A stretch of 64,000 nucleotides of DNA from Sycobia sp. Sy_11 (GCA_018907035.1 JACCIC010000297.1:62001-126000), one strand, 5' to 3'. Positions 10,309-21,925 are shown, numbered from the stretch's first letter. Notes: generated by a model not told the origin, from the sequence alone. Made by a program: numbers and translations.

Positions 10309-11690
10309 TTGTATCTCGCCACCAATAGCCTAAAGGCGTATATATCCTTCGTGAATGAAGACGTTTCAACCATCTATATTTATTTCTCCGATGAGAAAAT
10401 AATACAGATAGACAACTTGCTTATAGCAAGTGAGAAAGAAATATTAATAAGAGATTGGCCAAGAGGCGGCAAGACATTGGAAATAGTAGAAAACTGGAAA
10501 TATCCGACAGTACCGGCAGGGCTCCCGTAACTCGAGAAAAACTATGAAAAGTGCACGAGGCCATTGAGCAGAAAAACGAAGCGCGTGTTACAGAGGCTCG
10601 TATTGAAACAGCTCGCGAGAGATGAGAGTTCTTCCGGCAATAGCAGGAAGCTAATAGAGAGCTTGTGTAAAGCATAGCTGCATAACTGGCCAACACAATG
10701 CGACTGCATGTGATATACTTGTCCACAATCAAAGATCAAGATGTTCAAGAACTGTCAAGTATTAATATTGTGGAGAAAGTTAAGGACTCCACAAATCAGA
10801 AAGAGTGCGATGAGATTCGCCGAAATACCGGATAAGTATTACGTAGGTCAGAGGAGATTTATGCATGATGCTAAATTTAAAGAAACGTGGGACAATCAAA
10901 ACCCGTTTTCCGAAAGTGCCAATAGAAAGTTACCTCTAATCTTACAAAGTGTACAAATTAATAAAGAGGAGGTACAAGAAAAGTTGGATGAAGTAAGTGT
11001 AACCGACGAGAATATTAAAAGATTGTTTAAAGGATCAATAGATAAAGAAAAGACGATGCGACAATGAAAGTATGATCAGATCATATAATGATTTATCGAT
11101 TAGAAATCATGAATATGAAAAAGCGATACGACGTGAATAAGCATACTGCGACACTGCGTGAATAAGAATATATCACTGGATGATCTATCAAAGAGATTAT
11201 GAAAATATAAATACGATGTGACACGCTGACATGAATCATAATAGTAACTAGGAGAGGAGCCGTCAGATAACTAAAGAAAACGCGACAAATAATGGCGATG
11301 ATAAACATATCGCGGAATATATAGAATAAATGGTCAATAATTTAGTTAAAGTTAAACTTAAACAGAAACTGAAGGAACACAAAATAGATTTGTTAGCAGA
11401 ACGGTTAGAGAACGTGATGAGTAAAGAGAAATGTACAATCGGGAAATATCGATTAAAGTCGGATACGCGAATTGACATAATTAATTATTTCACAAAGGAA
11501 TTGAGAACGAAAAGACTCAGTTATGTATATAATTCCGATATAGTAGAATTGGTAAATTATTCTAAAAAAAAAATAGAAGACAATAAACATAACGTTTGGC
11601 AGATAATAATAAATCATATAGATGTTACATGTTATCAATGCAAAATAAAGTCGTGCAAGAAAATAATAGAAAAACTATAAGATTATGAAA
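10309..11690 (+). other. Fragmented AT-rich ORFs, probably upstream parts of a decayed retroelement
   Basis: Short + strand ORFs at 10309-10530, 10741-11067 and 11330-11680 lie immediately upstream of recognisable copia sequence and share its orientation and A-rich codon use. Only one piece (IDNLLIASEKE, near 10405) faintly recalls the copia YVDDLLIA segment, and its order relative to gag would then be wrong. I do not recognise the rest. They could be degraded gag or unrelated insertions. Confidence 0.3.
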
Positions 11691-12475
11691 GATTAGAATG
11701 TCGAGTGATGCGTGTAACTGCAATACACGAATTATACAGACTTAGATACGTGTCGGGCAAAGAGAAAGAAAATTCGCGATTTTGAAAATGCACCGAGATC
11801 GAATAAATTAACAAACGATGAGAAACGCGATATTCTAGAACGCGGTAGTGGGCTATCTTTCCAAAACTCTTCTAGTCGACTGTCTACACGAAGACACAGT
11901 CAGAGTAGAAATGGAATTAGAAAAGTTAAAACATCTGATATTACAGGTGGAAGCTGCTAAGCCAGAAAGAGCGGCTCCGATGAGCTCTCTAACAGTAAGC
12001 GGTAGACGATTGCCCCCGCCTTTTACACGGAGGCGTTCAGAGCCAAAAAGATCTGAATCCATAAGAGCGTCAAGACGCGATGTAAATGCAAGACGTGATC
12101 TAGGCGTAAGAAGTGGTAAAGTCACAGAAAAAAAAGGAGATGTTATTCCTGCGGACACTTAAGTGTAAAGTGCATCAACCCTGGCATAATATTTTGTTAT
12201 AAATGTCAAAAGACAGAAACTCATCACTCAAAATACCAAGAGAAGCAGGGCAAAACAAAAACAAAATATTTAATAAATCATCCGATAAATATACGAAAAC
12301 GACAAATTTTACTCCCAGACAAGAGAAAACGGAAGCAAAGCCTAGAAATCTATTTGGGCTTACTCATATTACCGAAGATGAGGAAGAAACAACAAAGGTA
12401 TGAACTTAAATTACTCTTGCTTTAATTTATTTGGTGAACATAAAAATAAGAAAAATTAAGAGAAAAAATGTACTG

Positions 12476-12799
12476 AGATTTGTAATAGACTGAGGAGCAA
12501 CTGAGCACATATGTAACAGTAAAATATTCTTTGAAAATTTAGATTTGAATTATAAAAATAATGTTAAATGTGCTAATAACAATTCAGATTTAAAAATAGA
12601 AGGTTTAGAAAATATAATTTCAATTACAAAAGAAGATAAGATTATTAGTTTAGAAAATGTTTTGTATTCAAGTCATTTATCTATAAACATATTCTCGTTG
12701 AGAAAGTTAGTAGAGCAGGGCTTAGAAGTATACATCAGTAATAAAAGAATAAATATCTTAGACGCGAGAACGAAAGTCAATTCTAGCAGGCGTATATGA
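12476..12799 (+). pseudogene. Copia protease and downstream region, interrupted
   Basis: The frame reads RFVID, stop, GATEHI, matching the copia protease signature in which DSGAT is catalytic. The TGA at 12491-12493 replaces the Ser codon. The following residues (KIEGLENIISI..., then VLYSSHLSINIFSLRKL) match the conserved region after copia proteases. The element cannot make an active protease from this copy. Confidence 0.75.
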
Positions 12800-13053
12800 A
12801 TCTCCCTTCTGGAAATTCACAATGAGAATAGGACAAAACAAATATCATAACAAAATAGGTGAACCACAGTCAGCTGATAGGTCAACCGTACATAAGTATA
12901 TGACAGGGATCAGAAGTAGCGTCATGGAAGCGTCAAAAAATCAAACCATAGGAACACCTAAAGTTTTTAACAGTGACTCCGATATGTTGATGACTACATT
13001 ACATAGGGATTGTATATGTATATGTATATGTACACCAGAGCAAGTTACGAGCA

Positions 13054-13315
13054 AGGAAACAGACCTGTCATCAGTTTCGATCGCAATAGATATAATGAGA
13101 CAATGAAATTGTCTCAAATCAAGTTCATAAATAATATGTTCAAGCGGTTCGGATTCAAAACAACTAGACCAATAGGTACATCTATTACTTCAAAAGACGC
13201 CACAGGTACAAATTGTAAAAGCAGAGAAGAAATAAGCGATAAAAACATGGAAGTTCTGAACACATTATATAAAGAAGCCATAGGTTTGTTGCTGTATCTA
13301 GAAAATTTAACCTGA
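13054..13315 (+). pseudogene. Copia reverse transcriptase, C-terminal fragment
   Basis: The segment MKLSQIKFINNMFKRFGF followed by TTRPIGTSIT matches the copia RT pattern of 'lsQ-kYi-iLkrFgm, then kpv-tPm' that follows the catalytic YVDD block. The catalytic block itself is absent. A short (GTATAT)n tract just upstream (about 13010-13030) marks where the sequence diverges. Confidence 0.65.
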
Positions 13316-13454
13316 CCCGGTATATCGTTCGCAGTCAATTTTCCTAGTAGGAGATAGATAGAACCGACGGATTTCGAAAAGAAAATGGTTAAAAGAGATT
13401 TCAAAATTTGGCAGACACGAACGAGTTAGGTTTAATATTTAAGGTGCAGACAAC

Positions 13455-13866
13455 GGGTTAACAGCTTATTCAGATGCTAGTTTATCCGATTGTAGCGGTA
13501 CACTAACCACGTACAACTATATAATAAGTTTGTATGGGGATACCATTGGCTAAAAGACTCAGAATCAGCTAAGTGTAGCCTTATGTACTTGCCAAGCAGA
13601 ATACGTAGCAATGAGCCAAGAATTGATTACGTTACATATCTTAATTAAATAATACTACAGGTAGATCTATATGCCATACTACGATAATCAAGCAGCTGAA
13701 GCTTGTGCTAAAACTAATGGTAGTAGCAGACTTAGGCACATAATACGAGATCGTAAAGTACATTATATTAAAGAATGTGTTAATCGTAATTTAGTAAGAA
13801 TAAAACGGATTAAATCATCTGAACAACTATTCGAAATATTCGCGAAAGGGTTAAAAGTAGAATGAC
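13455..13866 (+). pseudogene. Copia RNase H fragment with frameshifts
   Basis: The first frame gives AYSDASLSDCSGT (the D-A-D type first motif). A shifted frame gives TCQAEYVAMSQE (the conserved AEY block). The final ORF, 13671-13863, gives YDNQAAEACAKTNGSSRLRHI and then HYIKE, the CDNQ-A-Lakn and RtKHIdiryHfirE blocks. Order and spacing are those of copia RNase H. Confidence 0.75.
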
Positions 13867-14422
13867 ACGTTAGGCTAACCAAAGGAATATTAAATCATTA
13901 ATATAATCCTCTACGTTATATATCGCAGCGACGTAGAATGGAGCATTGAGGAAAATTAACAAATATATAAATGATTATGACACAAAGAACTGTTCAAATT
14001 GAAATACCCAATATTGTATTTATTCTCAGTTTGAGGAAATCTATCCTCTACTTGCAACTTATTTAAATAAGAAGATATATAGAATTTTCAAGAATAAGAC
14101 AATTTAATGTGAAATTATAAGTTATGCTCGACATACAACAATAAAATATATACATATATATCTATTTAACTGTAATGCAAAAGAATGTATGTGTAGAATA
14201 AATGTGTTAAACTGTACGAATAAAAGGCTGAAAAGCATGGACCGTTTCTGCGCACTTGTCTGTATGTGTATACATGATAGCGTGCCGCTCGGTAGCTCTA
14301 CGCTGCCTCTGAGCAGCCCGTTTGTTCTGTAGACTTCTACTATTCAGGCGCGTTAATAAAGATCGGTTTATCTATTATATATACGATATAATATCATATT
14401 ATTTATGATCCCCGATTCCAAC
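13867..14422. other. AT-rich sequence 3' of the copia remnant, possible decayed LTR
   Basis: No ORF. It contains an AATAAA near 14220 and a moderately GC-rich patch at 14260-14350, as many insect LTRs do, but without a second copy in the window it cannot be confirmed as an LTR. Confidence 0.3.
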
Positions 14423-14632
14423 ATAAATAAATAATCGAATTTGACCAATTTCAACATCATACTTAAATTGTTACAAATTTTTCGATTCTTTATTATCGAA
14501 AATAAAACTTACAAAATTGATCAGTTATTATGATTATTATAAATAAATAATCGAATTTTACAAATTTCAATATTATATTCAAACTCTGACAAATTTTTCA
14601 ATTTATTATTATCGAAAATCAAAACTTATCTA
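14423..14632. repeat. Two-copy tandem repeat, period about 115 bp
   Basis: The unit begins AAATAAATAATCGAATTT and ends TTATTATCGAAAATAAAACTTA. Copy 1 is about 14423-14512 and copy 2 about 14540-14630, with roughly 80% identity by eye. The repeat is noncoding. Confidence 0.7.
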
Positions 14633-14794
14633 TGTTCCGCGTAAAATAGTACACCAACTGCAAAGCGATGTACTGGAATTAATTGGAACACCAATACCAA
14701 CGCGATATTGGTAGTCGATTTTAGAAACAGCTCGAATCAACATAGGAAATATCAACCTTGAATATAAAAGATGCGTAGAAATGAACGTAATTGA

Positions 14795-15019
14795 ATGCTA
14801 GAAGATGCAACTGATATCTCTAATTTACTTACGAATGCGATAAGGGCCGAAAGGACCATAGAAGCTCAGAAGGCTCTTAGGAACCCTAAGCAAAAACCAG
14901 ACTATAAGAAAACTCTACTGTGTCAGTCAGCAGAGCAGAAACCGATGTACCACTTTTGTGGTAAGATCGGGCATCTAGCGAGCAAGTGTTATTTAAAAAG
15001 AGAGAATAACAAGTTTTAG
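14795..15019 (+). pseudogene. Gypsy gag C-terminal fragment with zinc knuckle
   Basis: The 74-residue frame ends in YHFCGKIGHLASKC, a CCHC knuckle in which the first Cys has become Tyr. The preceding IRAERTIEAQKAL segment fits the helical linker before gag knuckles. Probably non-functional. Confidence 0.7.
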
Positions 15020-15159
15020 TTATGACAAATGGCAGGACATTACGCAAACCAATGTAAAACCCAATTAAACATAGTTAAAGGTCAGTTACGTATCAGTGCA
15101 GGCCATAGCGCTAGACAATACAGAAGCCAATTATCGTCTTAAATCTGTCATTCCAAAGG

Positions 15160-15603
15160 ACATCAAGACAGTTTTTAGGTTTAGAAGGTTATTACAGACG
15201 AGTCATTCAAGGTTTTGCAAAAATTGTTAAAGCCTTAACTAAACTACTGCAAAACAAAGAAGTTTTTAACTGGACAGAAGAAGTGTAAACGTCATTTCAA
15301 ACCTTCAAAAGGTTCTTATGCACAAGCCTTTCGTTATTACTACAGACGCCTCTCGACACGCTACCGGAAGGATTTTCTCCCAAGGAAAATTCGGTCCAGA
15401 TAAACGTGTAGCATAACCTCAAGAATATTAAGACGTCCTGATATTTGCTACGATACATATGCGAAAGAAGCATTAGCGATGGTACACGCTGTACGCACGT
15501 TTAGATCTTATATGTTCAAAAAAAATTCACCATTATAACCGATCACAAATCTCTATTATAGTTAAAATCTGCCGATATAAATACGCGAATTTTAAAGTAG
15601 ATA
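15160..15603 (+). pseudogene. Gypsy RT/RNase H fragment
   Basis: The + frame near 15175 gives FLGLEGYYRRVIQGFAKIV and then ALTKLLQNKEVFNW, the conserved RT-to-RNase H connection. Another frame gives VITTDASRHATG (the first RNase H Asp block), and later TIITDHKSLL. At least three frame changes and several stops are present. The sequence stops at the mariner insertion point, TA at 15602-15603. Confidence 0.8.
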
Positions 15604-16870
15604 TTAGGCTGTCAAATATTCCCCTTCCACCTTTTTGTTTTATGAATTCCCCGGCTATGTACAAAGCGCTACAGAGCGCGTATCTGATAATATCATTTGA
15701 AATGTCTTGATATAATGTACAATACCACGCTATGCATGATTAGTTTGGATATTGCGTTCAAAAGTTATAGATGTGTAAACATGAAGTTCACTATCGACGA
15801 AATTCGCGCTATTTTAAAGTTTTCCTTCGTCAAATCCACTAGAGGAACGTTCCGTGAGATTAATAGTGTTTTGAGAAATGGCACGCTATCACTTTGAACC
15901 GCAGAGGAATGGTTTTGACGATTCAGAGCATGTAAAAACGACAACATAGACAAGCCAGCCGGCGGAAGACCTATGACGAAGAATACCGATTAAATCATGG
16001 AATTTATCGAGCTAGGGCGGCATTTGGCATCTTGTGACATCGCACAGGAGATAGGAGGTAGTTACCAAACCATTTTAAACCATCTGCAATAGGCTGGATA
16101 CAAAAAGAAGCTTGATGTTTGGGTTCCGCACGATTAGAAAAAAAAAACCTTCTGGACCGAATCAACGCCCCTACAATGTGCTACTGAAACGGAACGAACT
16201 CGATTCATTTTTGGAGCGGATGTTGACTGGCGACGAAAAATGGATCACATACGACAATATCAAGCGAAAACAGACGTGGTCCAAGGCCTGTGGTCCGTCC
16301 CAAACAGTGGCCAAACCGGGATTGACGGCGAGGAAGGTTTTGCTGCGTGTTTCGTGGGATTGGAAGGAAATCATCCACTATGAGCTGCTGCCATATGACC
16401 AGATACTTAATTCTACCTTCTACCGTGAAGAACTGGACCGTTTGAAGCAGGCTATCGACCAGAAGCGTCCATAATTGGCCAACAGGAAGGGTGTAGTGTT
16501 CCATCAAGACAACGCCAGACCACACACTTCGTTGATGACTCGTTTAGAGTTCGGATGGGAGGTTTTATCGCATCCACATTTATATATCGGGCATAGGGCC
16601 AAGTGATTACCACCTGTTCCTGTCCATGTCGAACGCCCTTAGTGGTGTAAAGTTGGAATCAAAAGAGGCTTGTGAAAAGTGGCTGTCCGAGTTCTTCGCA
16701 AATAAGGAGAGGGGTTTCTACGAGAGGGGTATTATGAAGTTGCCGTCTAGATGGAAACAGATTATCGAATAAAACCGCACATATTTGAAATAATTCCGAC
16801 CACTGTAACACTTTTTATAAAGCATTGAATCAACAGCAAAAAAGCATAAGGGAGATATTTGACAACTTAA
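15604..16870 (+). mobile_element. Mariner transposon, family 'TGTCAAATAT', copy A (full length, dead)
   Basis: 1267 bp with inverted ends (TTAGGCTGTCAAATATTCCC and the reverse complement TTAAGTTGTCAAATATCTCC), flanked by TA on both sides. The transposase frame starts near 15781 (MKFTIDEIRAILKF) and continues through 16112-16474 (TGDEKWITYDN, first catalytic Asp) and HQDNARPH (second Asp, about 16505). Internal stops and frameshifts make it inactive. It is inserted in the older gypsy remnant. Confidence 0.9.
16112..16474 (+). pseudogene. Mariner transposase, central open segment of copy A
   Basis: A 120-residue piece with LERMLTGDEKWITYDN, KRKQTWSKAC and VLLRVSWDWKEIIHYELLP, all conserved in DD34D mariner transposases. 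It ends in a TAA before the ANRKG and HQDNARPH block, which continues in the same frame. Confidence 0.8.
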
Positions 16871-17800
16871 TATTTAATCTCTCCGCATATAATTTTAATA
16901 TTTTAGATACACAAACTGGGGAAATCGAACGTACATGTTGATACCTTATCGCGAAATCCCGTGTCTATAGAAGAAGTTAATATTGTCACTCGTCTACAAA
17001 AGAAATTAGAAGAACAAAAGCGTAATGGTAAAATAACGAACTAAGTTCAAAAAGCGGTTATTATAATATTGTAGAAGCTAAAGATTTTATCCAATATTCA
17101 AGAAAAAAAGTATATTGGTAGATATAAGTGGAAAATCCTGTGATGTAGGCGCTGAGGAACTAGCTAAGTCTAATAAAGTTCCAGAGAGGCAAGATTTAAG
17201 CGTCCGTAACTTATATGATATAAAACAATTAACTAATAAATATGGAATAGGATTATGTATAAGAGATAACGCGGCAGAGTCTCAATTAAGAATTAAAAAG
17301 AACAATGAATGAAGAAACAAAAGACTCAGTGAAATAAGTATTGCTAAGAGTTTATATATAGAAGGGATAGCATGGCCAGAAATTTTAGCAGTAATTAAGT
17401 ATTTATTCAAGAATAAGAAGGTTAAAATAATTATTTGTAATGGTACTTTATGCTACGTTTCAGAAGGAGAAAGAGAACAGATATTTGACGAAAACCATAA
17501 CTCCCCTATCATAGTTCATTGCAGAGTATCTAAATCATACAATAGAATTAGACAGATCTATTTTTGGCAATATCTAAAATAAGATATTCAGAAAACAATT
17601 TAACAATGTTTGAACTTCCAGTTAAAAAAATTAGTTAAAAACCAAATAACCAATGATAATCACGGACACACCTGGAAATATATTCGAGAAGGTAGCTTTA
17701 GACATAGTAGGGTCGTTATCAATAACTGAATGAAATAACGAGTATATACTTACAATGCAAGACCATTTGTCCAAATTTTGGTCGTAATCCTGAATGCTCA
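16871..17800 (+). pseudogene. Gypsy RNase H end and integrase N-terminal fragment
   Basis: HKLGKSNVHVDTLSRNP, just after the mariner, is the 'k-GksN-vaDaLSRnP' end of gypsy RNase H. About 17500-17580 gives an integrase zinc-finger-like block (H-x-S-P-I, then SKSYNRIRQIYFW). 17650-17790 gives the ITDTP-x-FEKVALDIVG region with the first integrase catalytic Asp. Truncated thereafter. Confidence 0.75.
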
Positions 17801-18171
17801 GTACGTATACACGAGTAACGCGCCGCAGAAACTTTCGTTATTCATTAAATATAATAATATCCTGTATTCATTTTTTTATATATTTTGTGTATGCTAAGAT
17901 TATAGAATTAATAAATATTTCTATCGATCTTGCAATCCTATTACATTAACAAAATATACAAATAAATCAATATCTGTTTATACTAATAATAATATACATT
18001 AATATAATTAGTCAACAATTATAATGACAGTGAGACTGTCCTTGTTTAATATCACCCGCATAGACTAATCTGAAATAAAAATTTTAATTGGCTGAAAAAA
18101 TTGTTTTTATTAGTAAAGTATAATCTAACTGTCTCCACCACCTTTACCTAATTGAAGTTACTGCTGCTGTT

Positions 18172-18212
18172 GTCCGACGTTTCGAACCTGTACAGTTCAT
18201 CCTCATAATCTA
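18172..18212 (-). ncRNA. Decayed hammerhead ribozyme core (PLE copy at 18 kb)
   Basis: The - strand keeps GAAACGTCGGAC and a 4-bp stem II, GAAC/GTTC, which is a compensatory version of GAGC/GCTC in the other copies. The CUGAUGA box has decayed to TTATGA and the 5' half of stem I is lost. Not expected to cleave. Confidence 0.5.
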
Positions 18213-18639
18213 AAATAAAATGAAAAACCCAGTATGCTACTTTATATAAACCATCCCCATGTATATACAATCCTCCCTCAACACAAAATCAATTAATTTA
18301 ATAATGAATGATAAATGTTATCAAATTTACTTGATTCTAACATTAAATTCATATTATTTCGATTCATTGAAATATGAATACTTTCAAAACTTTCCCTTTT
18401 GTACTTATTCTTATTACCATGCTCTAAAATATCCACTTTCGCAAAATCAAAAGAATGTGAAAATTTAATTTAATTTAATTTATTAATAAATTTAATTAAG
18501 TTATCAATAACTTCAATTGGATATTCATTAATAATGGAAGTTTCTCTTATTATCTATAAATTATTCTATCTAGAATCCTTATGTGAAAATTTTATTGATC
18601 TGTCAATAACGCCTTTCAGTACCCCAATTATGTTTCCGA

Positions 18640-19040
18640 ATTGGTGGTTAGTTCCGAATTGGTAGTTAGTTCCGAATTAAAATCTAAAAACCTACCTGAC
18701 TAATTAGGCTGGCTATACCAATTAAGTTTCACTTTATTATTATTGTATTTAATGACATTGATGTCCAAAAACTTCACTGATTATTGATTTGAATTTCTTT
18801 TGTAAATTTAATTCTGTCATGTACAGAATTAAAAATATTCACTATGTCATCCACTAAAACTCCTGGAACTATTGTAAAGATAACATATCTCTAAAATATA
18901 ATTGGTTCAAAAATGAATTTTGACAAAGCAATACTTTCTAATTTTTCCATAACTAAATTGGCTATAACTGGTGACAGAGGCGACCCCATTGGACATCTGT
19001 GTTTTTTTCATAAAAATCATTCTCAACAAAAAAAATGGTG
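18640..19040 (-). pseudogene. Penelope-like reverse transcriptase fragment
   Basis: The - strand gives PMGSPLSPVIANLVMEKLE, the strongly conserved RT motif of PLEs and group-II-like RTs. It is followed by RYV (start of the catalytic block), then VKFLDINV, and KLNWYSQPN followed by SGRFLDF, which match the PLE 'FLDv-v, tdWyrKpt-SgRyLnf' region. Several stops and at least two frameshifts are present, and the catalytic Asp pair is damaged. Confidence 0.8.
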
Positions 19041-19140
19041 TTATTAATGACTAAATTAACAGCCTTATGAAACACATTCGTTATTAACTTTGTATATAAA
19101 TTCATTTCATACCATTTTTCCTATATCATTTAATAATTTT

Positions 19141-19232
19141 AAAAGTACGTTTGTAAACAAAGTACATTCGTAAACATACTAAGATCATATATTTGTATAA
19201 TTAATTAAGTTATAATTCTTATTTTAGTACTG

Positions 19233-19270
<38 letters not shown>

Positions 19271-19990
19271 TACTTATCTTGACATATAAATCTACATATA
19301 TATCTAAATATTTATTATATAAAAATGTTTTTTTTAATAATCTAAAGGTATGATAATAATATTTAACCATCCTTTTATAGCGATTTGTTGCATAAATTAT
19401 TAATCACATTAGAATTACCTACCATATTACATTCTAATATACATTCATATTATTTGACTAAACTATGATATCGATTATTCATTTAACATAATTATATACT
19501 CTAATGTCTAAAGGTATTTTGATTGTACTTTTGATAATAACCATGATAATTTTAACGAAACTATCCGTATACATATATTATTCCTAGTTTCATCAACTTT
19601 TGTTCTACATTTATCTATCAAAAATGTACATTCATGAAATATTGCACAGACTACAGTTAAAATTAATAATTATATGAAAACCATGAGTAAAATTGTGATA
19701 AATAAAACGTTATAAAAACGTGGAAAATTGCTTATATAAAAACAGAGAAGTGCTTTTTCATGAAGACCCCCCCTTGTTTCTCGTAATGTAAGTCCAAAGT
19801 CTCGTAAAATGAGTCCAAGCTAGGCTCTCTGCTTCCAAAATATACAAGGCTTATGGACGGATATTTTTCGAAAGAGGGAAATCTAACGAAAGGGAGCTCC
19901 GTAGTTTGTTAGCCCAGTTTGACTGTACAGCTTAATTGTTGTTCTATAAGCACAATGCTCCGATTTTTGTACAAGCGTTGAGAAAAGCAC
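19141..19990. other. AT-rich intergenic sequence with a TA microsatellite
   Basis: (TA)n at about 19240-19269. No supported gene. Short ORFs are chance. Confidence 0.6.
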
Positions 19991-19994
19991 CCAG

Positions 19995-20225
19995 CATCCC
20001 ATTCCTCGGGCTCTGATAGAAGGTTTAGCACATCTAGTGTGAAGTATCTTCTCGGTGCTTTCATCTAGCTCAGACAAAAGGTGTAGCATTCCTAGGATGA
20101 AGTAGCATCTTGGCCCATTCTTCTGACTCTAGCAGAAGGTAAGGTGTAGATTGAGGTAAACCCTACGTACTAGACGCAAGGTCTTCCACGCATAGTGCGA
20201 AGCATCTTTCTAAGCCCTTTAATGA
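19995..20225. repeat. Degenerate tandem repeat, about four copies of about 60 bp
   Basis: Repeating pattern: CTCTGATAGAAGGTTTAGCA, then a variable stretch, then GTGTGAAGTATCTT and a pyrimidine-rich tail ending CTTTCATC or similar. Copies start near 20010, 20070, 20125 and 20185 with high divergence. The short - strand ORF at 19883-20089 overlaps it and is not convincing. Confidence 0.6.
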
Positions 20226-21226
20226 ATTGAGGAAATGACGCTATAGAGGCACACGTTAAAAATTTTTGCCGGCCGCTCGAGAAAGCCTACGCCTTTAGTA
20301 GCAAACCCTTTCCGAGTCTGTTTACCCTTTACCGCCAACCATAGTTTATCTCTGTTTCATTTCAAGTCACCTGTATTCACCGTCGAATCAAGATACAAAG
20401 AGTATTGTTGAAAAATGAGTACCTTTCCTTATTTTAACAATTTACTTATCCTTACTCGAATACGAGGTATAATAGAAGAAATCTTTCACCCATAGATATT
20501 TTTCTGATAGCTATCTGAGAACGCAATCTGAAATTTATTTAGACCATGTAAGTTTATTTGCGCTCTGAACATTGTTTTCATGTTTTTTACTTCACAACAT
20601 GAAGCTTATTTAAAACACGTAAGTTTCTATTAATGGCCTTCTAAATGCCCATATAACCGATGTAGCGTGGAGAAGTCTAAGGGTTGTGTAAAATTAAAGT
20701 TAATAAGCAATGCTTCGACTACTTCTTATTTTAACGTGAACGCGATTTAACCTAGGCGATATAACTTTTAGTCAGTGTCGCGATATTATTCCATAACACT
20801 TTGCTATTCTGCGTTCATAATACTGCAGCATCTTTAGTCTTCTCTCAGCGGGTTCAGTACGTCGAAATATATTTATATATCTATATATAACTATTTATAT
20901 TCCATGCTTGCGTTACCCCTTTTACTATTCTGCGTTCTTAATGCTTAAACATGTGCATTAGTTTCAGCACCGACAAAGGCGATATTTTTATTTTAGATAA
21001 GTAAGTTTCCAGCGTTTTCCAAAATCTGAAGTTGTATTGTGAAAAGATGTTTACAGATGATATTGCTATTCTGAAAATAAAGTCACTGTCCGTGATTTGT
21101 TGATATTTGTTTACCGAGTAAGAGTCTATAGGCTATACACAATGTCAGTATACATGTAAGAAGTTACATATACGTCAACAACGTTGGAGTGTTCAGGGCC
21201 TATACGTATCTTTTTAATCGAACTTA
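20226..21226. other. Intergenic sequence with minor internal duplications
   Basis: No gene recognised. TATTCTGCGTTCATAAT near 20808 recurs as TATTCTGCGTTCTTAAT near 20928, and a TTTATTT-x-CATGTAAGTTT segment recurs near 20550 and 20610, so part of this stretch was locally duplicated. Confidence 0.45.
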
Positions 21227-21925
21227 TTAGCTTGTCAAATATCTCCCTTCCGCTTTTTTGCTCTTCATTCAATGCTCTATAAAAAGTATTACAGTGGTCG
21301 GATTTATTTCAAATATGCGCCGTTTTGTTCGATAATCTGTTTCTATCTAGACGGCAACTTCATAATATCCCTCTTATAGAAACCCCTCTCTTTATTTACG
21401 AAGAACTCGGACAGCCACTTTTCACAAGCCTCTTTTGAGTGCAACTTTACACCACCAAGGGCGATCGACATGGACAGGAACAGGTGGTAATCACTTGGCG
21501 CTATGTCCGGGATACGATTTGATCTGTATTCGTCGTCACAGGTCTTCCGCCGGCTGGCTTATCCATGGTGTCGTTTTCACTGGCTCTGAATCGTCGAAAC
21601 CATTCCTCTGCGGTTCGAAGTTGCAGCGTGCCACCCGCACCCAAAACACCATTAATCTCACGGAACGTTTCTCTAGCGGATTTTCCTTTGACGAAGGAAA
21701 ACTTTAAAATAGCGCGAATTTCGGCGTTAGTGAACTCCATTTTTACACGTCAATAACTTTTGAACGCAATATTCAGATTAATCGTCCATAATTGTCGCTT
21801 TATACATTATGTGAAAACCATTCAAATTATATATAGTATTGCCAGATACGAGCTCTGCAGCGCTTTGTACATAGCCGCGAAATTTATAAGGCAAAAACGC
21901 GGAAGGAAGTTATGTGACAACCCAA
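21227..21925 (-). mobile_element. Mariner family 'TGTCAAATAT', copy B (internally deleted, 699 bp)
   Basis: Ends TTAGCTTGTCAAATATCTCC and the reverse complement TTGGGTTGTCACATAACTTC, flanked by TA at 21225-21226 and 21926-21927. The - strand keeps the transposase N-terminus and the C-terminal end, while the catalytic middle (about 570 bp) is deleted. The junction falls just after TNTDQIVSR. Such deletion derivatives can be moved by an intact transposase acting in trans. Confidence 0.9.
21501..21740 (-). pseudogene. Mariner transposase N-terminal domain fused to an out-of-frame end
   Basis: It starts MEFTNAEIRAILKFSFVKGK and continues with ARETFREINGVLG and TAEEWFRRFRASEN, the first helix-turn-helix and linker of mariner transposases, then GRPVT. 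It is cleaner than copy A in this region and shows the family's intact N-terminus. Confidence 0.85.

Larger units (their letters stand above)
11848..13866 (+). mobile_element. Ty1/copia retrotransposon remnant
   Basis: Pieces in copia order on the + strand: a basic gag tail with two damaged zinc-knuckle segments (about 12135-12230), protease with a stop in its active site (12476-12799), the last part of reverse transcriptase (about 13054-13315) and RNase H (about 13455-13863). Integrase and most of RT are missing, so about 2 kb was lost internally. Frame changes and stops occur throughout. LTRs could not be delimited. Confidence 0.75.
14795..17800 (+). mobile_element. Second gypsy-type retrotransposon, decayed and split by a mariner
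   Basis: Gag zinc-knuckle region (14795-15019), RT thumb to RNase H (about 15160-15603), the end of RNase H plus integrase N-terminus (about 16871-17800). The mariner at 15604-16870 interrupts RNase H; the gypsy reading continues on both sides of its TA target. Stops and frameshifts are frequent. It differs from the intact element at 1-9140: the conserved segments (for example DTP-x-FEKVALDIVG and ILTMQDHLSKF) are of the 17.6/297/gypsy type. Confidence 0.8.
17900..19140 (-). mobile_element. Penelope-like element remnant with terminal unit and RT fragment
   Basis: Read on the - strand, a degraded PLE reverse transcriptase (about 19040 down to 18640) is followed by the terminal unit (about 18230 down to 17910). 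The terminal unit shares a GACAGT-GAGACTGTC-type palindrome, a CTTGTTTA tail and a hammerhead-like core with copies at 31.5 and 61.6-62.5 kb. The body between them is AT-rich and full of stops. Confidence 0.75.

Noticed and set aside
10309..10530. Possible copia reverse transcriptase catalytic block (IDNLLIASEKE)
   Set aside because: The match is short, lies upstream of gag-like sequence where RT should not be, and neighbouring RT blocks are absent.
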